A DNA stretch of 13,186 nucleotides from Cyclobacteriaceae bacterium (GTDB lineage: Bacteria; Bacteroidota; Bacteroidia; Cytophagales; Cyclobacteriaceae). The notes under the pieces are model-generated. The model made no database searches. It was not told where the DNA came from and saw only the letters and a list, made by a program, of their open reading frames with translations. Of the stretch, positions 1 through 5,728 are shown piece by piece. Made by a program: the position numbers and the translations under genes. The DNA is taken from contig WGED01000529.1 in the NCBI GenBank assembly GCA_015492915.1, positions 1 to 13,186 of the forward strand, read 5' to 3'. Position 1 is the stretch's first letter; every line of letters begins with the position of its first letter.

Positions 1-42
1 CCTCTCATAACGAAATCCTCCTATTGAGAATTTTGGGTTAAA
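1..42 (+). repeat. Right end of 195-bp inverted-repeat element, copy 1 (cut by window edge)
   Basis: Bases 1-19 match bases 5632-5650 of the complete copy at 18 of 19 positions. Bases 25-39 read TGAGAATTTTGGGTT, identical to the right terminal inverted repeat of that copy (5653-5667). Orientation is the same as in the other two copies. The left part lies outside the window. Confidence 0.8.
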
Positions 43-363
43 GGATATAATAATTTCAGATTGATGGTTAACTACTCTTAAACTTCCGGATTTTAACCAA
101 TAAACTATTAATGCAATGACTGAAAAATTTAAAAGATCCTATTCTCCGGAAACCCGATGAGGTAATGCGTATGGGAAATGGTCAATTATTAACCGGAACG
201 CCCTGGATTTCTGATAAAGACATCTTCAATTTTTCTCTGTCCGGAGACAAGGTGAAATCCGAATAAATTGTAACAATGATTTTTACTGATCGGGGACTTT
301 AATTTTATGACAAAGGCTTAAAATAACTTCTCAAGGCAAAAAAGTAGAGGGGTATAAAACAGA

Positions 364-398
364 AGAGGGAATGAATTCTATTCGAATTTATTCCCTCT
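364..398. other. 35-nt near-perfect hairpin
   Basis: AGAGGGAAT (364-372) pairs with ATTCCCTCT (390-398). G373 faces T389, a wobble pair in RNA, and AATTC (374-378) pairs with GAATT (384-388). This gives a 15-bp stem with a five-base loop, TATTC. Read on the minus strand, the stem is followed by TCTGTTTTA, so it could end a minus-strand transcript. On the plus strand no T-run follows. Its function is unknown. Confidence 0.6.
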
Positions 399-481
399 CC
401 ACGATGGGATGCCGTAGCATCATCATCGCGCCAAGCTACAGTTATTATGACTTTCACCCAGTTACCCGGGATCATGACCTT

Positions 482-632
482 AGACTCAAAACCTTCACTT
501 TTTGATCTTTCGATCGCAAGTGATGAACTTTGTGCTTCTGCGGTTTCCCGTTTCAAACTTTGGTCTTGCGACCTCCGTTCCTTCACACTCCGTTCCCAAG
601 TTTTGAGTCTTAGCCCGGGATTCTACCCCCGG
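482..632. ncRNA. Possible structured non-coding RNA or DNA fold
   Basis: A perfect 11-bp inverted repeat, AGACTCAAAAC (482-492) and GTTTTGAGTCT (600-610), closes a stretch with three smaller hairpins. These are TCACTT/AAGTGA (495-500 with 518-523, enclosing GATC-TTTC-GATC), CGG-TTTC-CCG (541-550) and GGTC-TTGC-GACC (562-573). Just after the closing stem, CCGGG (615-619) pairs with CCCGG (628-632) and is followed by CCTTTTAT, which resembles a weak intrinsic terminator on the plus strand. CTCCGTTCC occurs twice (573-581 and 588-596). No known RNA family was recognised and no promoter was found. This is a structural hypothesis only. Confidence 0.25.
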
Positions 633-671
633 CCTTTTATCTCTCACTTGGTAATATCAAAGATAATAGCA

Positions 672-788
672 TTATCATTACCCGCCAAAAAAAATTACTG
701 AAATTTATACACAATTTAAACACTCAGATTTTATCATTATAACGCATTTATACACCATAATTACCCCTTATAAACAAACTTATCCACA
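672..788 (+). other. Run of DnaA-box-like 9-mers in AT-rich DNA
   Basis: Two exact matches to the DnaA box consensus TTATNCACA occur on the same strand: TTATACACA at 705-713 and TTATCCACA at 780-788. Two one-mismatch sites lie between them, TTATACACC at 748-756 and TTATAAACA at 768-776. Two weaker relatives, TTATCATTA, occur at 672-680 and 731-739. The block is intergenic and AT-rich, as expected for an origin or another DnaA-binding region. No dnaA, dnaN or parAB gene is in the window. The AT-richness raises the chance rate of such words, so the call is tentative. Confidence 0.35.
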
Positions 789-936
789 TTCGTAAGATTC
801 CATAATAAATTCCAGGTATTTGCTCATTGCAAGTGAGTGTAATCCGGCACTCATCATCAGAAAAATTCTTTTGCAAACTGATAAATAGAGAAAATCATAT
901 ATCTTCGAATCATTTAATTGTAATCTGCCCCAACGA

Positions 937-1680
937 ATGAATTGGTTTGAAACAGTTTTACTTATCTGGATCATCATCCCGTTTATACTATTTCCAATCC
1001 TCTTAAAGATACGTGTGCCGTACGGTCGCCACACGAAAACAGGCTGGGGGCCTATGACAGACAATCACTGGAGTTGGTTCTGGATGGAGGTGCCGGCATT
1101 GCTGCTCTTCCCGCTCCTTGTTATTCTCGGCCCGCAGGAAAAAGACCTTTTGTCATGGATTCTCGTGCTGCTGTGGATATTCCATTACTTTCACCGCACG
1201 CTGATCTTTCCATTTAAGATCAGGACGAAAGGCAAAAAGATGCCTGTCTTTATCATGGTGAGCGGCATATTTTTCAACCTTGTTAACGGTTTTCTGAATG
1301 GGTATTACCTCGGGTTCATCAACGGCCAATCGGGCAGCCTGTTCAATGTCTTTGCCATAGCGGGCATCATCCTGTTTTTTACGGGCTACGCCATCAATAT
1401 AAGATCCGATAACAAGCTCATCGCGCTGCGCAATGAGGGTAACGGCTACCAAATCCCCAGGGGATGGCTTTTCGAATACATCAGTTGTCCGAACCATTTC
1501 GGCGAGATCATCGAGTGGGCGGGCTTCGCCCTGGCAGCGAGAAACCTGCCCGCATTATCATTTGCCATCTGGACGTTCTGCAATCTCGGCCCGCGTGCGA
1601 GTAACCATCACGAATGGTATAAAGAATATTTCCCGGCTTATCCCACTGGCCGAAAGCGCGTCATTCCCTTTGTCTGGTGA
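937..1680 (+). CDS. Steroid 5-alpha-reductase (3-oxo-5-alpha-steroid 4-dehydrogenase) family membrane protein
   Basis: A 247-residue, strongly hydrophobic protein with several membrane segments, close to the usual family length of about 250-260. Family signatures run throughout. PYGRHTKTGWGP lies near residue 28. MEVPALL holds Glu51 and HYFHRT holds Tyr84, which by motif correspond to the Glu and Tyr that contact the 3-keto group in human SRD5A2. The C-terminal block has INIRSD, IPRGWLFEYISCPN, GEIIEW and a final IPFVW, a region that binds NADPH in the family. The expected reaction is NADPH-dependent reduction of a C4=C5 double bond conjugated to a ketone, in steroids or other enones or lipids; the natural substrate is unknown. 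The ATG at 937 is chosen because the frame has a stop (TAG, 886-888) upstream and no other ATG. It appears to be monocistronic. A related unsaturated-lipid reductase is possible. Confidence 0.88.
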   Translation: MNWFETVLLIWIIIPFILFPILLKIRVPYGRHTKTGWGPMTDNHWSWFWMEVPALLLFPLLVILGPQEKDLLSWILVLLWIFHYFHRTLIFPFKIRTKGKKMPVFIMVSGIFFNLVNGFLNGYYLGFINGQSGSLFNVFAIAGIILFFTGYAINIRSDNKLIALRNEGNGYQIPRGWLFEYISCPNHFGEIIEWAGFALAARNLPALSFAIWTFCNLGPRASNHHEWYKEYFPAYPTGRKRVIPFVW

Positions 1681-1780
1681 CAATGTCTGACCTCCCGATG
1701 CTATTTCCATGAAATAATGACCTTTTTCCCATGCTGATTTTAGGGATAATCAATCACACACACGCTAATCAAAAAAATAT

Positions 1781-1788
1781 TACCTTTG
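1781..1788 (+). promoter_or_regulatory. Bacteroidota-type -7 promoter box for map
   Basis: TACCTTTG matches the TAnnTTTG -7 element used by the main sigma factor of Bacteroidota. It lies 25 bases before the map start codon, implying a very short leader. A TTTG -33 box at the usual distance was not found, so the call rests on the -7 box alone. Confidence 0.5.
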
Positions 1789-1813
1789 CAGCCATAATTG
1801 AAAACTGCCTTTT

Positions 1814-2593
1814 ATGATCAAATTAAAATCGAGGGAAGAGATAGAACTGATGAGGCAAAGCGCTCAGCTCGTTTCGAAAACGCTGGGGATGCTGGCCGCA
1901 GAAATAAAGCCCGGCGTCACCACCCTTTACCTCGACCAGCTTGCCGAGACCTTTATCAGGGACCATCAGGCCACGCCCGGATTTTTGGGATTATACGATT
2001 TTCCCAATACGTTGTGCGTAAGCGTCAATGAACAAGTCGTGCACGGGATCCCCTCGAAAAAGCCACTTGTCGAAGGTGATATCGTCTCCATCGATTGCGG
2101 TGTACTCATGAACGGTTTCTACGGCGACCAGGCTTACACTTTTGCTGTGGGGGAGATTGCCCCTGAAGTTGCCAAACTGCTTGAGGTGACAAAAGAAAGC
2201 TTATATCTGGGCATTAAACAAATGAAAATAGGCAACCGCATCGGCGACATCAGCCATGCCATTCAGACCTATACAGAAAAACACGGCTATGGCGTCGTAC
2301 GCGAACTGGTAGGGCACGGCCTGGGACGTAAGATGCATGAATCGCCCGAGGTGCCCAACTACGGCAAGCGCGGCCGCGGGCCTATCATCCGGAACGGCCT
2401 GGTGATCGCCATCGAGCCGATGATCAACATGGGAACAAAGCGTGTGAAACAGCTTAGCGACGGCTGGACCATCGTGACCGCCGACGGCAAGCCTTCTGCG
2501 CATTACGAGCATGATGTGGCTGTGATCGACGGAAAAACGGAGATCCTCAGTACTTTTGATTACGTGGATCAAGCACTTGAAAAAATTAAATAG
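1814..2593 (+). CDS. map: Methionine aminopeptidase, type I
   Basis: Removes the initiator methionine from nascent cytosolic proteins, using a two-metal centre. The 259-residue length is typical of type I enzymes without an N-terminal extension. All metal and catalytic residues can be placed: His77 (VVHGIP), Asp94 (SIDCG), Asp105 (YGDQA), His168 (VGHGLG), His175 (KMHE), Glu201 (AIEPM) and Glu232 (YEHD). The start codon lies 25 bases after a TACCTTTG promoter box. The stop (TAG, 2591-2593) is followed after six bases by the NUDIX gene in the same reading frame, so the two are probably co-transcribed. In many Bacteroidota a map gene sits in the ribosomal protein cluster near infA and secY. Here no ribosomal gene is near, so this may be a second copy. 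Confidence 0.96.
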   Translation: MIKLKSREEIELMRQSAQLVSKTLGMLAAEIKPGVTTLYLDQLAETFIRDHQATPGFLGLYDFPNTLCVSVNEQVVHGIPSKKPLVEGDIVSIDCGVLMNGFYGDQAYTFAVGEIAPEVAKLLEVTKESLYLGIKQMKIGNRIGDISHAIQTYTEKHGYGVVRELVGHGLGRKMHESPEVPNYGKRGRGPIIRNGLVIAIEPMINMGTKRVKQLSDGWTIVTADGKPSAHYEHDVAVIDGKTEILSTFDYVDQALEKIK

Positions 2594-2599
2594 AATATT

Positions 2600-3148
2600 T
2601 TGAATTATTGCAGTAACTGCGGAAGCAACAAGATACACCTGAAGGTCCCTGAAGGGGATACTTATAAAAGGTATGTCTGCGAAAACTGCGGCAGGATATT
2701 TTATCAGAATCCCCGCCTGATCGTTGGCTGTCTGGCCACATTCGACAACAAGGTATTACTTTGCAAGAGGGCCATCGAACCGCAAAAGGGGCTGTGGAAC
2801 CTGCCTGCAGGATTTTTGGAAAACGGTGAAAAAGCAGAAGAAGGCGCTGCCAGGGAAACAAAAGAGGAATCACGGGCCGAGGTAAAAATCATAAAGCTAC
2901 ATGCGCTGTACAGTCTGCCAAAGGTAAATCAGATCTATCTGCACTTCCTGGCCCGGATGCAAAATGAACAATTCGGCCCCACTAAAGAAAGCCTGGAAGT
3001 GAGGTTGTTTGCAGAGGATGAAATTCCATGGAATAAGATCGCTTTTCAATCGACAACCTTTGCCCTGAAAAAGTTTTTTGAGTTCGGAGATGGTTATCCG
3101 GGCGTACATATAGGCAGCTACGAGGGTATGGGAAAATGGAAATTCTGA
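2600..3148 (+). CDS. NUDIX hydrolase with N-terminal zinc ribbon
   Basis: A 182-residue cytosolic hydrolase of nucleoside-diphosphate-linked compounds. A zinc ribbon comes first (Cys4, Cys7, Cys27, Cys30), as in the Nudix_N_2-type family often annotated as ADP-ribose or NADH pyrophosphatase-like. The NUDIX box spans residues 71-93: Gly71, Glu77, then RETKEES with the metal-binding glutamates. The usual Gly near the end of the box is Arg92. The substrate cannot be read from the sequence. The start is TTG at 2600, because no ATG lies before the zinc ribbon and the frame is closed upstream only by the map stop codon. Translational coupling to map is likely. The last bases overlap a 22-codon open frame that starts at 3136. 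Confidence 0.88.
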   Translation: MNYCSNCGSNKIHLKVPEGDTYKRYVCENCGRIFYQNPRLIVGCLATFDNKVLLCKRAIEPQKGLWNLPAGFLENGEKAEEGAARETKEESRAEVKIIKLHALYSLPKVNQIYLHFLARMQNEQFGPTKESLEVRLFAEDEIPWNKIAFQSTTFALKKFFEFGDGYPGVHIGSYEGMGKWKF

Positions 3149-3204
3149 CAAGAGAAGATATGAGCAAGCTTTTGAACGATGCAGAGGCGCCAACCCAAAA
3201 CTGA
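3136..3204 (+). pseudogene. 22-codon open frame ending in a repeat; possible remnant of a truncated gene
   Basis: The frame starts at ATG 3136, inside the end of the NUDIX gene, and reads MEILTREDMSKLLNDAEAPT plus two residues. Its stop TGA (3202-3204) is partly made by the first bases of the inverted-repeat element at 3203. It may be the N-terminus of a gene cut off by insertion of that element, or chance. No continuation was found after the element, and the peptide is not recognised. Confidence 0.2.
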
Positions 3205-3363
3205 GGCTGTCTCAAAAGCTAACTGCTTTCATGAAATTATGTAATTATTCTTTGTGTAACCCTGAGTATTCTTTGTATATCTCTGTGTAACAGCTACTTA
3301 GGTTGTGTCACAAAGTTACTCAAAGGAGACACAGAGTTGGGCAGAAACTCATGAGACAACCTC
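3203..3363. repeat. 161-bp MITE-like element with 12-bp terminal inverted repeats
   Basis: The ends are GAGGCTGTCTCA (3203-3214) and TGAGACAACCTC (3352-3363), inverted repeats that match at 11 of 12 positions. Inside are two tandem 21-bp units (3247-3267 and 3268-3288) that agree at 17 of 21 positions. CTCTGTGT (3281-3288) is mirrored by ACACAGAG (3329-3336). There is no coding capacity. No clear target duplication flanks it. It fits a non-autonomous element moved by a transposase encoded elsewhere, or a dispersed intergenic repeat; only one copy is visible here. Confidence 0.5.
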
Positions 3364-3396
3364 ATCGCCATTGTATTCTTGACTTAACGCTAGCTT

Positions 3397-3458
3397 ATGA
3401 GATTTAGATGATTTACTACAGGCGCCACCGCCGGAGGGGCTTTTTCCTCCAATCTCAT
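3397..3458. other. Nested inverted repeat upstream of the FAD oxidoreductase gene
   Basis: ATGAGATT (3397-3404) pairs with AATCTCAT (3451-3458), and inside it GGAGG (3433-3437) pairs with CCTCC (3446-3450). A T-rich stretch follows (CTTTTT). It could be a leader structure, or a terminator for a transcript coming from upstream genes. No riboswitch class was recognised. Confidence 0.25.
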
Positions 3459-3577
3459 CTTTTTCATATCGTAACTTCACTGTTTTTTTATGAACACATG
3501 AGAATCGAGGTATTTTTTTCCTAATTTCATAAGAACATTACACAATCACTTTCAGCGACCCGCCAAAACATATCACC

Positions 3578-5476
3578 ATGAAAACGAAACGCAGAGATTT
3601 CATCAAGCTGATGGGCCTGAGCTCGGGGATGATATTCGTTGACCCTGAAAAAGTACTGGCCGATGAGCTGCCCGTCGCGGGCAAGATCGACAAAAACGTG
3701 TACAAGACCCAACCGATGGATGCCGACGTCTGTATCGCCGGAGGAGGCATGGCAGGCCTTTGTGCGGCCATTGCAGCAGCACGAAACGGCGCCAAAGTGA
3801 TACTGATGCAGGACCGATCGCGCCTGGGGGGGAATGCCAGCAGCGAGATCAGGATGCACATCTCGGGCGCCAGCGTCATGAATAAAATCTGGCGTGAGAC
3901 AGGCATTCTTGAGGAACTGGTGCTTACAGAAGCGGCCACAAACCCGCAACGCTCCTATGTGATATGGGATTACATCCTGTACGACAAGGTGATCTCCGAG
4001 CCCAATATTACCCTGCTGCTCGATACCGTCCTTTTTGATGTCGAAACCTCGGGCAGTAAAATTACCTCAGTTTCCGGATTGTGTTCGAATACCGAGCAAT
4101 TATATAAAATAAAGGCGTCGTTTTATGCCGATTGCACCGGCGACGCCACACTGGCTGCCCGCGCCGGCGCCCGCTACATGCGGGGCAGGGAGGGCAAGGA
4201 TGTGTGGAACGAATCGCTGGCGCCCGATAAGACGGACATGAAAACCATGGGCAACAGCATCCTTTTCAATTCAAGAAAGTTCGACAGGCCCATGCCCTTC
4301 ACCCCTCCGTCGTGGGCGCGCAAATACACGGCACGTGATTTCATCCACCGTCCAATCCACTCATGGGAATACGGTTATTGGTGGATAGAGCTCGGCGGCA
4401 TGGGCGACATCATTCGCGATGGTCAGAAAATACGGCATGAGTTGCTCAGCGTGGTGTTCGGCATATGGGATTACATCAAAAATTCAGGACGCTATCCCGA
4501 AGCGGAAAACTGGGCCATGACATGGGTGGGGATGATCCCGGGTAAACGCGAGAGCAGGCGTATTGTGGGCGATTACATTATGAAACAGGGTGATATACAA
4601 AATCCGAAACTTTTCAAAGACCGTGTAGCTTACGGCGGCTGGCCCCTCGACGACCACCCGCCGGAAGGCATGAACAACACAGGGGGCGTGCCCTACATCT
4701 CAATCCCCCTCAAAGCACCTTACAGCATTCCCTTGCGGTCGCTTTACAGCAGAGATTTTGACAACCTCACCATGGCGGGGCGCAACATCAGCGTGTCCCA
4801 TGTCGCGCTGTCATCCACCCGTGTGATGGCCACCTGCTCCACACTCGGACAGGCCATCGGCGCCGCCATGGCTTATTGCAAAAACAATGGCCTCACACCG
4901 CGGCAACTTGTGAAAAATGATGAAAAACTCATGGATTTTCAGCAATTATTGTTACGCGATGATCAGTCGCTGCTCGGCATAAAGAATGAATCACAGGGTG
5001 ATCTGGCTCTTACTGCCAAGATAAAAGCTTCCTCCGAAACGCCCGACGGCAAGGCCGTGCAGGTCAGCGACGGCATCAATCGCGACATTGGCGATGGTAC
5101 CACGCATCAATGGCGCGCTGCTATGGCACAGGGGCCGCAGTGGATCGAGCTGAAACTTAAAAAAGTAGCACCTATCGACAAAGTGCACCTCACCTTCGAC
5201 ACGGGTCTGCACCGCCAGTTAAGGCTTTCGGGCTCGGACGCGGTGATGAAGGTACAGGTGCGCGGCCCGCAGCCTGAAACCGTGAAGGACTACACCATCG
5301 AACTGCTCAAGGGAAAAAATATCCTCAAATCCATAGAGATAAAGGGCAACTATCTGCGCAAGCGCATCCATGAGTTTGAGGGTATTTTAGCCGACAGAAT
5401 CAGGGTGACGGTGCTTGAAACCAATGGAGATACACTGGCACGGATTTTTGAAATAAGGTGTTACGGAAACGTTTAA
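3578..5476 (+). CDS. Tat-exported FAD-dependent oxidoreductase with C-terminal beta-sandwich domain
   Basis: A 632-residue protein. The N-terminus has the twin-arginine motif RRDFIKLMG (Arg5-Arg6), suggesting Tat export in folded form with FAD bound. A Rossmann dinucleotide-binding site follows at residues 50-71 (CIAGGGMAG), then RLGGNASSE near 82-90, as in the FAD_oxidored family (PF12831 type). The AGRNISVSH region near 410 and the following small-residue-rich segment are typical of the second FAD-contacting part. Residues 471-632 look like a galactose-binding or F5/8 type C-like beta-sandwich (SDGINRD, QWIELKL, DRIRVTV). Similar enzymes occur in glycan-degrading gene sets of Bacteroidota, but the substrate is unknown. 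The only suitable ATG is at 3578, directly before the Tat motif. The stop TAA (5474-5476) lies within the end of the 195-bp repeat. Confidence 0.87.
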   Translation: MKTKRRDFIKLMGLSSGMIFVDPEKVLADELPVAGKIDKNVYKTQPMDADVCIAGGGMAGLCAAIAAARNGAKVILMQDRSRLGGNASSEIRMHISGASVMNKIWRETGILEELVLTEAATNPQRSYVIWDYILYDKVISEPNITLLLDTVLFDVETSGSKITSVSGLCSNTEQLYKIKASFYADCTGDATLAARAGARYMRGREGKDVWNESLAPDKTDMKTMGNSILFNSRKFDRPMPFTPPSWARKYTARDFIHRPIHSWEYGYWWIELGGMGDIIRDGQKIRHELLSVVFGIWDYIKNSGRYPEAENWAMTWVGMIPGKRESRRIVGDYIMKQGDIQNPKLFKDRVAYGGWPLDDHPPEGMNNTGGVPYISIPLKAPYSIPLRSLYSRDFDNLTMAGRNISVSHVALSSTRVMATCSTLGQAIGAAMAYCKNNGLTPRQLVKNDEKLMDFQQLLLRDDQSLLGIKNESQGDLALTAKIKASSETPDGKAVQVSDGINRDIGDGTTHQWRAAMAQGPQWIELKLKKVAPIDKVHLTFDTGLHRQLRLSGSDAVMKVQVRGPQPETVKDYTIELLKGKNILKSIEIKGNYLRKRIHEFEGILADRIRVTVLETNGDTLARIFEIRCYGNV

Positions 5477-5668
5477 CCCAAAATTCTCAATAACCTTTCT
5501 ATTCCGAGTTTAAATTACTTCAAAATCAGGCACTTCGTTCACGTTTGACTCGTCACCGTAAAAGTGCATTATGCTTTCTCATCAAACGTGCTGATTTTCT
5601 TCCCGCCCTGGCGGGACAAGTTGTACTTTAACCTCTCATTACGAAATCCTGGTGAGAATTTTGGGTTT
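5474..5668 (+). repeat. Complete 195-bp inverted-repeat element, copy 2
   Basis: AACCCAAAATTCTCA (5475-5489) and its exact reverse complement (5653-5667) form 15-bp terminal inverted repeats. Inside is a 17-bp stem: AAAATCAG (5522-5529) and CACGTTTGA (5540-5548), with a 10-nt bulge between them, pair with 5582-5598. A GC-rich palindrome TCCCGCCCTGGCGGGA lies at 5601-5616. TTTAA flanks the CCC/GGG ends on both sides (5472-5476 and 5666-5670), which could be a target duplication or part of the repeat. There is no open frame of note. The first bases supply the stop codon of the preceding gene. It is likely a non-autonomous mobile element or a dispersed extragenic palindrome. Confidence 0.75.
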
Positions 5669-5696
5669 AATAATGATATGAAATCGAGGCTGTTTT

Positions 5697-5728
5697 ATAG
5701 ATCCCGATCCCCTTAGCCACCGATCTAT
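5697..5728 (-). terminator. Possible hairpin at the 3' end of the rhodanese gene
   Basis: ATAGATC (5697-5703) is the inverted repeat of GATCTAT (5722-5728), with an 18-nt loop. The stop codon of the rhodanese gene lies in one arm. Because no T-run follows on the minus strand, an intrinsic terminator is only weakly supported. Confidence 0.25.

Larger units (their letters stand above)
1..936. other. Long gene-free region with repeat end, hairpins and DnaA-box-like sites
   Basis: No open frame here looks like a real gene. The longest frames (305-586 minus and 447-701 plus) overlap each other on opposite strands, match no family I recognise and coincide with inverted repeats. A short frame open from 120 to 266 (first ATG at 165) has protein-like composition but no recognisable identity. 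What the region does hold is listed separately: a repeat end at 1-42, a hairpin at 364-398, a structured stretch at 482-632 and the 9-mer run at 672-788. A further small hairpin (TGAGTG 834-839 with CACTCA 848-853) lies about 85 nt before the next gene. The region is clearly more AT-rich than the genes, especially from 660 to 790. Confidence 0.6.
3149..3577. other. Intergenic region holding a small inverted-repeat element and a hairpin
   Basis: This 429-bp gap contains a short open-frame remnant (to 3204), the element at 3203-3363 and a hairpin at 3397-3458 in front of the FAD oxidoreductase gene. No exact TAnnTTTG promoter box was found before that gene. The last 100 bases are AT-rich with several T-runs, as expected for a promoter or leader region. 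Confidence 0.55.

Noticed and set aside
305..701. Open frames on both strands (305-586 minus, 447-701 plus).
   Set aside because: They overlap each other, match no recognised family and coincide with inverted repeats, so they are more likely by-products of structured non-coding DNA.
1153..1497. Minus-strand open frame of 114 codons inside the steroid reductase gene.
   Set aside because: It is antisense to a gene with clear family motifs and has no recognisable features of its own.
1708..1720. Terminator hairpin ATTTC-CAT-GAAAT after the steroid reductase gene.
   Set aside because: A five-pair AT-rich stem is too weak, and the following T stretch is distant.
3247..3288. Possible CRISPR array from the 21-bp tandem units.
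   Set aside because: There are only two units, directly abutting with no spacers, and no cas gene.
5471..5671. Integron attC site reading of the 195-bp repeat (GTTTAAC at the left end, GTT-rich right end, bulged stem inside, position after genes).
   Set aside because: The right end GTTTAAT does not fit GTTRRRY, and the other copies also miss consensus positions. The intervals between copies are 5-8 kb with genes on both strands, and no integrase is present.
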